The notes: generated from the sequence alone by a model not told the origin. A stretch of 41,793 nt of DNA from Oscillospiraceae bacterium (GCA_029219165.1 JAQXSW010000004.1:1-41793); one strand, 5' to 3'; counted from the first letter of the stretch, positions 7,209-15,326 are shown. Numbers and translations are program-made.

Positions 7209-7967
7209 TTACAAATCCAAATCTTTCAAATATTTTGCAGTTGCTTTCTTACCGGCGTTAAAGCCCTTTAAGAGAAATCCGTGGTCGCCGTGAACCTCAA
7301 TCAGTTCGCAATCATCGTATCTCTCATTCGCTTTTCTTGAATATTCAATATTAACGAGCTTATCCTCAATTCCGTGAATAATCAAAACAGGCTTTTTGAA
7401 GGTGCAAATCTGCTCATAAGGGTCAAGAGTTTTTGCATCCTCAACATACTTTTTGCCGAGCTTTACAAAAACACCGTAAAAGCTGTCAGGCACATTGTTT
7501 GGATCGAAATTTGTTCCGATTAGACATCCGCGTCTTGCATCATCAGGAATACAAAGAGCAGGATAATACATAATCAGCCTCTCGATTTCGTCCTCTTTTT
7601 CGGCAGCTACCAACGAGCAAACAAGTCCACCCTGACTGCAACCGCAAAGGGTTATGTGATTGTTGTCAACAAAATCAAGAGCTTTGGCATATTCAAGCAC
7701 ATCAAGTAGATTTTTCTTTAGAGTCAGAACGCTCATATTTACACTTTTGCCACCGGAAATTCCACTGCCGGACATACAAAAATCAAACATAATTACGGCA
7801 TATCCTGCATCTGTAAATGCCTTTGCATAAGGCAAGGTAATCAGCATATTGCTTGCAAAGCCATGGCATAAAATGACCGTCTTTTTAGGAGAGTTTGCAT
7901 CACAGTTAAGCATTATTCCTCTTAATTTATTTCCTGCACTTGTTAGCTTGAACGGTTTAATTTTCAT
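7209..7967 (-). CDS. Alpha/beta hydrolase
   Basis: About 252 residues from ATG 7967, which has GAAAGGA about 9 nt upstream; the ATG at 7976 is too close to that site. Catalytic triad candidates: nucleophile in CGCSQGG, Asp in IHGIEDKLV and His in VHGDHGF. HGFASN forms the oxyanion loop. It resembles serine aminopeptidase/esterase-like cytosolic hydrolases. No signal peptide. Followed immediately by yaiI. Substrate unknown. Confidence 0.88.
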   Translation of the reverse strand: MKIKPFKLTSAGNKLRGIMLNCDANSPKKTVILCHGFASNMLITLPYAKAFTDAGYAVIMFDFCMSGSGISGGKSVNMSVLTLKKNLLDVLEYAKALDFVDNNHITLCGCSQGGLVCSLVAAEKEDEIERLIMYYPALCIPDDARRGCLIGTNFDPNNVPDSFYGVFVKLGKKYVEDAKTLDPYEQICTFKKPVLIIHGIEDKLVNIEYSRKANERYDDCELIEVHGDHGFLLKGFNAGKKATAKYLKDLDL

Positions 7968-7999
7968 AAAATTCATCCTTTCGTAGTTTCAATCAATAA

Positions 8000-8347
8000 T
8001 TATAGTAAGCTGTTTAGCAATGCTTCGCAACCTGCATAGATGTCCTTGTAGCACCTGTCAAAATCACGGGTATACCAAGGGTAGGAAACATCAGTGTTAC
8101 TGCCTGTGCATTCCATCAGTTTATGGATTTTGCCCCGCTTATCTCCGCTGAGAATACGAGTCATATTGCGGATATTGTTGCTATCCATACCGATGAATAA
8201 ATCGTATTTATCGTAATCGCTTGCTTTAAGCTGAACGGCTCTTTTACCGCTTGGATCAATGCCGTGACCTTCAAGAACAACTTTTGCAGGCGGATAAACA
8301 GGATTGCCAATTCCGTTCCATATTTCTAATGTTGCCGTGACACACAA
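8000..8347 (-). pseudogene. N-terminally truncated low-molecular-weight protein-tyrosine phosphatase
   Basis: The remaining 115 residues match the body of this family: IGNPVYPPAKVVLEGHGI, KASDYDKYDLFIGMD, NIRNM and the YPWYTRDFDRCYKDIYAGCEALL tail containing the general-acid region. The N-terminal 35-40 residues, including the catalytic C-x5-R-S P-loop, are missing: sequence beyond 8347 no longer matches. Without the P-loop it cannot be an active phosphatase. Probably a deletion or insertion at the edge of the accessory patch. Confidence 0.75.
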
Positions 8348-8744
8348 ACATAATCTTAATCATAACTATATGATATTTTATTCATGTGTTGCTGTCAATA
8401 AAATTGGTAGAACAGGAAATGTTTTTTGAAGTATTATATGGTATAATGTAGCACAGAATGACCAAGGTTGATATTGCGCTTTCCTACGGATTTGAAACTT
8501 ATGCCGGATTTTACAAGTGCAGATGATTTTATGAAAAATGCTAAGATCAATGATGAATATTTAAAGGATATTTATATTTATTACTTTTCAAGTTTTCGGT
8601 CATTATTTTTTACAAGATTGGTGACGAGGTGAAGGACTTAGACTTGCAACAGATAAACTTAACTCAAAGAACTTCTATGCATTTAACCCATCTTTCGATA
8701 AAATGAATCGCAGAAGATGAGAAAGATAAAAAAGATAAAAAAGA
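8348..8744. other. Intergenic debris, including a possible AraC-type fragment
   Basis: About 400 bp without an intact gene. At 8458-8526 (plus) a short frame reads KVDIALSYGFETYAGFYK, like the second helix-turn-helix of AraC-family regulators (A-x-x-x-G-F-x-x-x-x-x-F-x-K), and then stops. An overlapping frame at 8501-8632 gives a 43-residue ORF (MPDFTSADDFMKN...) that I cannot place. The rest is A-rich and shows nothing I can name. I read this as remnants of one or more decayed genes. Confidence 0.35.
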
Positions 8745-8773
8745 AAAAGATGCATCTAAAAAGATGCATCTTT
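8745..8773 (-). terminator. Intrinsic terminator of the 3D-domain gene
   Basis: AAAGATGCATCT and AGATGCATCTTT form a near-perfect stem 3-4 nt beyond the stop codon. On the minus strand it is followed by a T-rich stretch. Confidence 0.75.
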
Positions 8774-8776
8774 ATT

Positions 8777-10039
8777 TTATACTCTACCATTACCCCACTT
8801 TAGGATATAAATGCAAACCTCGCGGTTACCCCATTGGTAGCATTCGCCTTTTGTATCCATAAAGAGATCAATTACAGTACTTCCCTTAATGAATCCACCT
8901 GTATCTGCTGCAATACAATATCCATATACATATTTACCATCAGTAGATACAACGTACATTTCTGTACCATAAGGAATTTTATTTGGGTCAACAGCAACAT
9001 ATCCCGGCTTTACTGTTGCGCCGGATGCTGTCTTTGCACCGGCACTTGCTGTATATGCGGTTGAACGTCCTGTAATAGTTGTTATAGCATTTGTAGGAAT
9101 TCCATCACTTAAAGGATAACTTGAAGGAAGAGAAATAGATGAAATTGCAGAACCGGTTGTAAGAACCTTTATCTTAGTTCCCTTAACAACAATCTTATCT
9201 GTTGCAGGAGTGTTTACTGTCTCACTGAGTTTTGTTGATCTTGAAACTACACCATCAACAATCTTGTCTTTATAGACAACAGTCTTTTCTCCGTTTTTAC
9301 CTTCTTGTTCCACCTTGGTGGTTCCCTTGTAAATGCTTGAAGATGTCTTAGTAATTGTCTTGTACTTAATTACTTCTGTCTCTGTTCTTTCCTTATAAGA
9401 AACTCTGTAAACATGAACTGTCTTACCCGGACTTAATTCTGTATTTAAAGATGGTGAAACCTCATCATCTTCAGAAAGGGAAATTTGAAGTTTTGTAAGA
9501 ACATCAGCCACAGTTCCTGAAAGGAAGTCAATAGTTTGTGTCTTGCCATCTGCTACAACATCGACTGAGAAAGCACGCTGAATTTCAATTTTCATATTCT
9601 TTGAAAGTTCAGTATCTGCAGTATAGTTCATTTTATCAACTGCTCTGCACTTTACACCAGCTTCTGCCATTGCATCAGCAACAGTTCCGGCAACAGTAAT
9701 ATTTGCGACCTCTTTACCATCATCAATTATGATTATAGGCATTGCACGAAGAACAACAAGTTCGTTTCCATCTTTTGCTGTATTACCAACCTGGAACTTT
9801 TCTTTATTAAGTTTATCTTTTTGTCCAAGCGAAATTCCTGCTTGGGTAAGGATTACATCTGGATTTTGCTCAGATGTGGTGACCATAATCGTCTTGCCAT
9901 CTGCTAAAACGTTTACTGTATAAGTTGATTTAGCAGTTGCAATAAGAGTAAAACAACAAACCGCTACAAGAAAAACCGTAGCAAAAAGTCTGTTACTTAT
10001 TGCAGCAACAGTACGTCGGCCGTCTTGGTATTTTATCAT
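8777..10039 (-). CDS. Secreted cell-wall protein with DUF348, G5 and 3D domains (YabE/Rpf-like)
   Basis: 420 residues. An N-terminal hydrophobic segment (about 17-38) is a signal anchor. Three ubiquitin-like DUF348 repeats follow (about 40-205), then a G5 domain (about 210-290, YKERTETEVIKYKTI...) that binds peptidoglycan or N-acetylglucosamine, and a C-terminal 3D domain with the conserved aspartates in GYCIAADTGGFIKG and STVIDLFMD. The 3D fold is a double-psi barrel related to lytic transglycosylase MltA. Relatives such as B. subtilis YabE act in cell-wall remodelling or resuscitation. Own consensus promoter and terminator, so monocistronic. Confidence 0.92.
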   Translation of the reverse strand: MIKYQDGRRTVAAISNRLFATVFLVAVCCFTLIATAKSTYTVNVLADGKTIMVTTSEQNPDVILTQAGISLGQKDKLNKEKFQVGNTAKDGNELVVLRAMPIIIIDDGKEVANITVAGTVADAMAEAGVKCRAVDKMNYTADTELSKNMKIEIQRAFSVDVVADGKTQTIDFLSGTVADVLTKLQISLSEDDEVSPSLNTELSPGKTVHVYRVSYKERTETEVIKYKTITKTSSSIYKGTTKVEQEGKNGEKTVVYKDKIVDGVVSRSTKLSETVNTPATDKIVVKGTKIKVLTTGSAISSISLPSSYPLSDGIPTNAITTITGRSTAYTASAGAKTASGATVKPGYVAVDPNKIPYGTEMYVVSTDGKYVYGYCIAADTGGFIKGSTVIDLFMDTKGECYQWGNREVCIYILKWGNGRV

Positions 10040-10080
10040 TAAGTATCTCCTTTATGACTTTATTTCCCTTGACGCCGCAT

Positions 10081-10109
10081 ATTATATTGACATCTTTGTT
10101 TAATGTCAA
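10081..10109 (-). promoter_or_regulatory. Consensus sigma-A promoter of the 3D-domain gene with internal inverted repeat
   Basis: On the minus strand TTGACA (10109-10104), 17-nt spacer, TATAAT (10086-10081): a perfect match at both elements. The -35 and spacer contain a perfect inverted repeat TTGACAT-N9-ATGTCAA (10087-10109), a plausible repressor operator. Confidence 0.85.
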
Positions 10110-10128
10110 ATTTTTTCATGGTCAATTT

Positions 10129-10145
10129 TTGTGCATTATGCACAA
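10129..10145. repeat. 17-bp palindrome upstream of the 3D-domain gene
   Basis: TTGTGCAT-T-ATGCACAA, perfect 8-bp arms around one base, about 20 bp upstream of the -35 element of the 3D gene. It could be a regulator site or form part of the mntP-operon end. Confidence 0.6.
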
Positions 10146-10146
10146 T

Positions 10147-10186
10147 AAAAAAGAGTTTTAATAGTCGAATTTGACCTCTTTTTTTC
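10147..10186 (-). terminator. Candidate terminator of the proBAC-mntP operon
   Basis: On the minus strand AAAAAAAGAGG and CTCTTTTTT can pair around a loop of about 19 nt, leaving a T-run. The stem is A/T-rich and the loop long, so the call is tentative. Confidence 0.35.
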
Positions 10187-10261
10187 AAAACAGAAAAATA
10201 TGCTCAATTTCTTTGTGCAAACTTGCAAAAGTTACAAAAGCGTAACAAAAGAGAGATATTA

Positions 10262-10825
10262 TTAACCGATAACACCTATACCCTCAAGAAGTATTTTAAG
10301 ACCTAAGAAGATTAGAATTACACCCCCGGCAAACTCTGCTTTTGACTTATATTTTGTACCAAATAAGTTTCCTATCTTTACGCCGAGCATTGAGATAGCA
10401 AATGTAATTACTCCAATGAGAATGATTGCAAGAGGAACGTTCATTTCAACAAAAGCAAAAGTAATGCCTACCGCAAGTGCATCAATACTTGTTGCAACAG
10501 CAAGAACAAACATTTCCTTAATACCTACTGTTCCTGTTGTTTCTTCATCATCTTTTACTAAGGCTTCTCTTATCATATTTACACCAATAAGAGCAAGAAG
10601 GACGAACCCAACCCAGTGGTCAATTGCTGTAATCTTATCCTCAAATGTACTGCCAAGGAAATAACCTATTGCCGGCATCAGCGCCTGGAATCCACCAAAC
10701 CACAAGCCAATTATTGCGGCATTTTTAATTGAAAGTTTATTCATTGCAAGTCCTTTACAAATTGAAACCGCAAATGCGTCCATTGCAAGACCAACAGCCA
10801 AAAGAACAATAGAAATAAATCCCAT
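10262..10825 (-). CDS. mntP: Putative manganese efflux pump MntP
   Basis: 187 residues, six hydrophobic helices. The two DAFAV- and DALAVG-type motifs (LAMDAFAVSICKGL near residue 17 and TSIDALAVGITFA in the second half) are the internally duplicated, acidic metal-binding helices of MntP (YebN). It exports excess Mn(II). The ATG overlaps the proC stop by one base (TAATG), so it is translationally coupled and the last gene of the proline operon. No Mn-sensing yybP-ykoY riboswitch is visible before it. Confidence 0.93.
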   Translation of the reverse strand: MGFISIVLLAVGLAMDAFAVSICKGLAMNKLSIKNAAIIGLWFGGFQALMPAIGYFLGSTFEDKITAIDHWVGFVLLALIGVNMIREALVKDDEETTGTVGIKEMFVLAVATSIDALAVGITFAFVEMNVPLAIILIGVITFAISMLGVKIGNLFGTKYKSKAEFAGGVILIFLGLKILLEGIGVIG

Positions 10826-11661
10826 TATTTTTTTCCTCCAAGTTCCAAGGTTCTATCAAAAGCCGCCTTAAGTGCTTTCTCTACCACACCGGACAAATCG
10901 CTATTGGTAAATGATTTCACACCCTCAATAGTGCTTCCTCCGGGACTGCAAACATTAATTCTAAGTTCTTCCAAAGACTTTTCACTCTGTTCTGACAGAG
11001 TCGCTGCCCCCCTAACCGTTTCTTTTGCAAGAAGGGTTGCAAGTTCATTTGAAAGCCCTAGGTTTTCCCCTGCTTTTGCCATAGCCTCAATAAACATATA
11101 TGCATACGCCGGTCCACAACCCGAAATTACGGATCCTGCGTCTATGAGCGATTCATCCATTTCATGTATTTTGCCTGCTGAAGAGAAATGTGCTATGAAA
11201 CATTCCATATCCTCTTTTGAAACGAGTTCGTTGTGACAAGCTAAAATTACACCCTGCCCAATTGAAAGCGGAGTATTTGGCATAATGCGAATAATTGAAA
11301 TCTTTGGAACTCCAACCATATTTGCAACACTTTCCATTGTTATTCCCGCTGCCATTGAAACAAGAATTGGCTTATCTTCCCTATTATTTAATATACCTTT
11401 TATATTATTAATGACATCGGCATACATTTGAGGCTTTACCCCAAGTAAAATGAAGTGCGCATTTTTTGCTATATCCTCGTTTGTTGTGACAACAAACTTA
11501 TCTGAACCTTTGTTAAGGGTTTGAGCCAGATTTTCAGCCTTTTCCTTTGTACGGTTTGAAAGTGCTACTTGAAATAAGTCTCTGGTTGGTGAGTTGAGAG
11601 CAGATGCAAGTGCCCCTCCCATATTTCCTGTTCCTATGAAACCATATTCGTATTTAAGCAT
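10825..11661 (-). CDS. proC: Pyrroline-5-carboxylate reductase
   Basis: 278 residues. N-terminal Rossmann fold with GFIGTGNMGGALASAL; the C-terminal dimerisation domain contains GCGPAYAYMFIEAMAKAG and SPGGSTIEGV, both typical of ProC. It reduces 1-pyrroline-5-carboxylate to proline with NAD(P)H, the last step of proline synthesis. One-base overlaps at both ends (proA stop/proC start and proC stop/mntP start) show tight coupling. Confidence 0.96.
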   Translation of the reverse strand: MLKYEYGFIGTGNMGGALASALNSPTRDLFQVALSNRTKEKAENLAQTLNKGSDKFVVTTNEDIAKNAHFILLGVKPQMYADVINNIKGILNNREDKPILVSMAAGITMESVANMVGVPKISIIRIMPNTPLSIGQGVILACHNELVSKEDMECFIAHFSSAGKIHEMDESLIDAGSVISGCGPAYAYMFIEAMAKAGENLGLSNELATLLAKETVRGAATLSEQSEKSLEELRINVCSPGGSTIEGVKSFTNSDLSGVVEKALKAAFDRTLELGGKK

Positions 11662-12908
11662 TATCTCACCTGCCCATTCCCGTGTATTACATATTTATAT
11701 GTATTAAGTTCACAGAGGCCAACAGGTCCTCTTGCGTGAAGTTTCTGTGTTGATATACCTATTTCACAACCAAGGCCAAACTCTCCACCGTCTGTGAATC
11801 TTGTAGAAGCATTTACATAAACTGCTGCACTGTCAATTCCCATAATGAATTTTTTAGAAGACTCTTCGGATGAAGTTACAATACAATCACTGTGACCTGT
11901 TGAATGTTTTCCAATATGGTAAATTGCCGCTTCAACATTTGGAACAATATCCACGGCTAAAATATAATCCAGGAATTCTGTATCAAAGTCGTTTTCTTTA
12001 GCCGGCGTTCCCGGAATGACCGTCAATGCTTTTTGGCTTAACCGGAGTTCAACAGGATTTTCTCTGTCGTCTACAAGTCTTTTCTTAAGAAGAGGCAAAA
12101 ACTCTCCGGCGATTTTTTCATTTACAAGACATACCTCTTCCGCGTTGCAGACCGAAGGTCTTGATGTCTTGGCATTTTCAATTATATTCAATGCCATTTC
12201 AAAGTCAGCACTTTCGTCTACATAGACGTGGCAAATGCCTGTGCCTGTTTGGAGGCAAGGGACCTTTGCATTGTCGACGCAGTTCTTTATGAGTCCCGCA
12301 CCGCCACGCGGAATAAGCAAGTCAACAAAGCCAACTGCCTTCATGAGGTCAGTGGCGCTTTGCCTTGTGGTGTCGGATACGAGGTTAATTGCATTCTCAT
12401 TTATTCCGCATTTTCTAAGGCCAACTTTAAGCGCGTCGACAATTGCCTTTGAAGAGTTATAACTCTCTTTGCCTCCACGCAGTACACAGGCGTTGCCACT
12501 CTTAAAACAAAGTGTTGCAGCGTCTGATGTTACATTTGGCCTACTCTCATATATAACAGCAACCACACCTAGCGGCACACTGATTTTTTCAATTTTAATA
12601 CCTGATGGTCTGTTTATAGTTTCCAGTATCCTTCCAACAGGGTCCGGCAAGTCTACAACTTCACGCATTCCATTTGCCATTGCATGAATACGTTCTTCTG
12701 TAAGTTTTAGTCTGTCTATCATTACAGGAGATATTATTCCTTCAGCAGCTTTAACATCCAAAGCATTTGCCAAAAGAATTTCTTCCATATGATTTTCAAG
12801 TTCAGAAGCACAGACAAAAATTGCCTCATTCTTCTTCAAGGAAGAGAGTGCGGCAATTTCCATAGATACTTCTTTTGCTGACTTACATAGTTCTAAAGTA
12901 CTATTCAT
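11661..12908 (-). CDS. proA: Glutamate-5-semialdehyde dehydrogenase (gamma-glutamyl phosphate reductase)
   Basis: 415 residues of the aldehyde-dehydrogenase superfamily. The catalytic cysteine lies in LQTGTGICHVYVD; IPRGGAGLI and the C-terminal STRFTDGGEFGLGCEIGISTQK and HARGPVGL blocks are diagnostic. It reduces glutamyl-5-phosphate to the semialdehyde. It lies 26 bp after proB and shares one base with proC. Confidence 0.97.
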   Translation of the reverse strand: MNSTLELCKSAKEVSMEIAALSSLKKNEAIFVCASELENHMEEILLANALDVKAAEGIISPVMIDRLKLTEERIHAMANGMREVVDLPDPVGRILETINRPSGIKIEKISVPLGVVAVIYESRPNVTSDAATLCFKSGNACVLRGGKESYNSSKAIVDALKVGLRKCGINENAINLVSDTTRQSATDLMKAVGFVDLLIPRGGAGLIKNCVDNAKVPCLQTGTGICHVYVDESADFEMALNIIENAKTSRPSVCNAEEVCLVNEKIAGEFLPLLKKRLVDDRENPVELRLSQKALTVIPGTPAKENDFDTEFLDYILAVDIVPNVEAAIYHIGKHSTGHSDCIVTSSEESSKKFIMGIDSAAVYVNASTRFTDGGEFGLGCEIGISTQKLHARGPVGLCELNTYKYVIHGNGQVR

Positions 12909-12934
12909 AACTTCACCACCAAAAGAAGATGTTT

Positions 12935-13699
12935 TTATGCTTTAAATTTAGTACCAACAAAGGCTTTTCCATCCACAATATCATAAAGAACTGACGGGTT
13001 TTGCCCATTGGTAATTACAAGATCAATTCCTGCAGAAACTGCTATTTCAGCAGCAGAAATTTTTGTCTTCATTCCACCGGTTCCAAGTCCTGAACCACTG
13101 TCTCCTGCCAGTGCCATAATGGAGTCGTCAATCTTCTCCACAACTGAAATAAGTTCAGCACCCGTATCATGTCTGGGATCTGATGTATAAAGACCGTTAA
13201 TATCCGTAAGTATTACAACCAAGTCAGCTTCTACTGACTGGGCTACAATTGCACCAAGTGTGTCATTGTCTCCAATGACAATTTCATCTGTTGCGATTGA
13301 GTCGTTTTCATTTATAACCGGAAGAGCGCCAAGTTCCAAAAGTCTGGAAACGGTATTTTGGAAATTCAAATGGCGCTCCTCATTTTTAACATCGTCACCG
13401 GTAAGAAGAATTTGAGCAACCGTATGGTTGTATTCAGAGAACAATTTGTCATATATGTACATGAGTTCACACTGTCCAACTGCAGCAGCCGCCTGCTTTG
13501 TCGGAATATCCTCAGGTCTTGTAGAAATAGAAAGTTTTCCAAGACCCATTCCAATAGCACCACTGGAAACAAGGACAATTTCATGCCCCGCATTTTTAAG
13601 ATCAGACAGAACCTTACAAAGCTCCTCTACTCTTTTAATATTCAAATTTCCAGTTTTATGGGCAAGTGTTGATGTACCCACTTTAACTACAATTCTCAT
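12935..13699 (-). CDS. proB: Glutamate 5-kinase
   Basis: 254 residues: only the amino-acid-kinase domain, without the C-terminal PUA domain found in the 360-residue enzymes. Start MRIVVKVGTSTLAH, SSGAIGMGLGKL, NENDSIATDEI and GTGGMKTKISAAEIA are conserved ATP/glutamate-binding blocks. It phosphorylates glutamate, the committed and usually proline-inhibited step. AGAGGA precedes ATG 13699. The PUA-less form occurs in a range of Firmicutes and is not by itself a truncation. Confidence 0.96.
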   Translation of the reverse strand: MRIVVKVGTSTLAHKTGNLNIKRVEELCKVLSDLKNAGHEIVLVSSGAIGMGLGKLSISTRPEDIPTKQAAAAVGQCELMYIYDKLFSEYNHTVAQILLTGDDVKNEERHLNFQNTVSRLLELGALPVINENDSIATDEIVIGDNDTLGAIVAQSVEADLVVILTDINGLYTSDPRHDTGAELISVVEKIDDSIMALAGDSGSGLGTGGMKTKISAAEIAVSAGIDLVITNGQNPSVLYDIVDGKAFVGTKFKA

Positions 13700-13721
13700 A
13701 TAAATTCCTCTTTACCGGTAA

Positions 13722-14774
13722 TTAGTTGAGATTTAAAGCCATGTCGCCCGATTTAATTATATTCTTCTTACGCATAAATTCTGACACTAAAAGTGTAACT
13801 ACTGCAGGAAGAATGAATTGCATAACAACAATTTCAACAAGTGTCTTAGTAGCACCAATTTCCGGTGCCATTGTTTGGAATGTTGCAATCTGTCCAACAA
13901 AGCCGGCAGAACCCATGCCGGAACCTACAGGGTTACTTGTCATTTTAAGAACTGCTGAAGAAATAGGTCCAAGTACCGCAGACGATACAATTGCCGGAAC
14001 CCAAATAACAGGCTTCTTTACAATATTTGGAACTTGAAGCATGGATGTACCAACACCCTGTGCAATAAGTCCACCCATTTTATTTTCCCTATAACTTGCA
14101 ACGGCAAAACCAACCATATTGCAGCAGCAGCCAATTGTTGCGGCACCTGCAGCAAGCCCTGTGATTCCCATAGAAATACCTATTGCTGCGGAGCTTATTG
14201 GAAGGGTCAATATCATACCCATAAGAACAGATACAATAATTCCGCCAATAATTGGATGAGCTTCAACATTGAAATTTACAATACCGCCAAGCCATAACAT
14301 AAACTTAGAAATTGGAGGGCCAACAACAAGGCCTGCAGCTGCTCCAACAATAATGCAGACAAATGGTGTGACAATAATGTCAACCGGTGTTTTGCCTGCA
14401 ACAAGTTTACCAAGTTCAATTGCCACAATTGCGGCAACAAATGCGCCAAGAGGTTCACCTGGTTTTCCAAGTACAAGTTCTGTCATACCGGTGCCAACTG
14501 CCGGGAAGGCACCAATAAGACCGGCAATTGCAGCAGATACTGTTACAAGTGGACCTTGCTTAAGTTTAACTGCAACGCCAACGCCAATGCCGGCGCCGGT
14601 AAGTGTCTTTGCAACATTGGCAATAATAACCATATATGCGCCAATGCTACCGCCTACGAGTGTTCCAATCTGAGCTATGATTGTTCCAATAATGAGTGTT
14701 GAGAACAAACCAAGAGCCATGCCGGAAAGACCATCAATGAAAATTTCATTGAGGAACTTTTTGAGTGTTTTCAT
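13722..14774 (-). CDS. PTS-EIIC-like membrane protein (PTS_EIIC_2 family)
   Basis: 350 residues, about nine to ten hydrophobic helices rich in Gly/Ala. Recognisable blocks are GAGIGVGVAVKLKQGPLV, EAHPIIGGIIVSVLMGM and SNPVGSGMGSAGFVGQ, which fit the PTS EIIC_2 family (stand-alone IIC-like proteins without IIA/IIB partners). Transport of a sugar, or a regulatory role, is unproven for the family. It ends 22 bp before proB on the same strand and is probably the first gene of the operon, an odd pairing with proline synthesis. AGGAGAG lies upstream of ATG 14774. Confidence 0.82.
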   Translation of the reverse strand: MKTLKKFLNEIFIDGLSGMALGLFSTLIIGTIIAQIGTLVGGSIGAYMVIIANVAKTLTGAGIGVGVAVKLKQGPLVTVSAAIAGLIGAFPAVGTGMTELVLGKPGEPLGAFVAAIVAIELGKLVAGKTPVDIIVTPFVCIIVGAAAGLVVGPPISKFMLWLGGIVNFNVEAHPIIGGIIVSVLMGMILTLPISSAAIGISMGITGLAAGAATIGCCCNMVGFAVASYRENKMGGLIAQGVGTSMLQVPNIVKKPVIWVPAIVSSAVLGPISSAVLKMTSNPVGSGMGSAGFVGQIATFQTMAPEIGATKTLVEIVVMQFILPAVVTLLVSEFMRKKNIIKSGDMALNLN

Positions 14775-14935
14775 AAAACTACTCTCCTTAAATATTTTTA
14801 TTTACAAGGTGCATGTTCTCATTGTTACGCCGAGCCACCCGAAGCATTTCCTTTGTCTTGTTGTACTTCGCTACCCATTTTATGTTTCCTTATTTTACGG
14901 AAGCATACCCCTTTATAACCAAAAATAAATATTCA
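14775..14935 (-). promoter_or_regulatory. Leader region of the EIIC-proBAC operon with a possible 17-residue leader peptide
   Basis: The 5' region of the operon. A short frame at 14878-14825 (minus) encodes MGSEVQQDKGNASGGSA, with AAGGAAAC 5-6 nt upstream. Segments GCGAAG and CTTCG within it are complementary and could fold. It has higher GC than its surroundings. I examined it as a T-box because of GGGTGG, but the UGGNACC core is absent. It may be a leader peptide, a structured RNA or a fragment of a dispersed element. Confidence 0.35.
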
Positions 14936-14985
14936 ATTTTGATAGATATTATATAATATACAAATTATATATACAAGTGCAAATT

Positions 14986-15118
14986 GGGGACGGTTCTCCA
15001 CAACCGGGGACGGTTCTCCGCAACCGGGGACGGTTCTCCGCAACCGGGGACGGTTCTCCGCAACCGGGGACGGTTCTCCATAACCGAGAACCGTCCCCAA
15101 CAACCAAGAACCGTCCCC
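14986..15118. repeat. 20-bp tandem repeat array 2
   Basis: Seven cores on a strict 20-bp grid: five GGGGACGGTTCTC (14986, 15006, 15026, 15046, 15066) and then two in the opposite orientation (GAGAACCGTCCCC at 15086; AAGAACCGTCCCC at 15106). Length 133 bp = 6 x 20 + 13. Spacers are mostly CGCAACC. Located between the EIIC operon leader and the candidate small RNA. Confidence 0.97.
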
Positions 15119-15129
15119 AACAAGAATAC

Positions 15130-15158
15130 TTGACAATATAGATATTCAGCCATATAAT
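15130..15158 (+). promoter_or_regulatory. Consensus sigma-A promoter with no protein gene downstream
   Basis: TTGACA (15130-15135), 17-nt spacer, TATAAT (15153-15158). It points into a roughly 75-nt segment that ends in a strong terminator, and no plus-strand gene follows. Confidence 0.8.
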
Positions 15159-15164
15159 AGTGTT

Positions 15165-15240
15165 GAACCTGTTTTCAGGTTATAAGAGACTGCTAATGTC
15201 TGGGAATTTGACCCTTTCATTTTAAGGCAGTCTCTTTTTT
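15165..15240 (+). ncRNA. Candidate small RNA of about 75 nt
   Basis: Starts about 7 nt after the TATAAT. It contains a small hairpin AACCTG-TTTT-CAGGTT (15166-15181), immediately followed by AAGAGACTGC (15184-15193) pairing with GCAGTCTCTT (15227-15236), which ends in a run of Ts. The loop between holds a GGG/CCC mini-stem. There is no ORF of note. Not recognisable as 6S, SRP RNA, tRNA or a known riboswitch. The promoter-terminator pairing supports an independent transcript; function unknown. Confidence 0.6.
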
Positions 15241-15278
15241 ATTTGCCATATACATCAAGTGTTTAACTTATATAATTG

Positions 15279-15318
15279 AACTGCACCTCAAATGTCAATC
15301 AACATCTAAGGTGCAGTT
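15279..15318. terminator. Inverted repeat downstream of the feo operon, possible terminator
   Basis: AACTGCACCT (15279-15288) pairs with AGGTGCAGTT (15309-15318). It lies just beyond the stop codon of the small Cys-rich gene. The better T-run (TTTTATTT) is on the plus side, so its role as a minus-strand terminator is uncertain. Confidence 0.45.
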
Positions 15319-15326
15319 TTATTTGT

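Noticed and set aside
10040-10261. c-di-AMP (ydaO) riboswitch before the 3D-domain gene
   Set aside because: Such genes often have it, but the promoter is only about 40 bp from the start codon, leaving no room, and no conserved ydaO motifs are seen.
10826-10900. Manganese riboswitch (yybP-ykoY) before mntP
   Set aside because: mntP overlaps proC by one base and there is no leader between them.
12228-12687. Plus-strand frames opposite proA
   Set aside because: Shadows of a well-conserved gene; no ribosome-binding sites or protein motifs.
14800-14935. Proline T-box before the EIIC-proBAC operon
   Set aside because: GGGTGGCTCGGCG looks similar at first, but the essential UGGNACC bulge is missing and no terminator or Stem I motifs follow.
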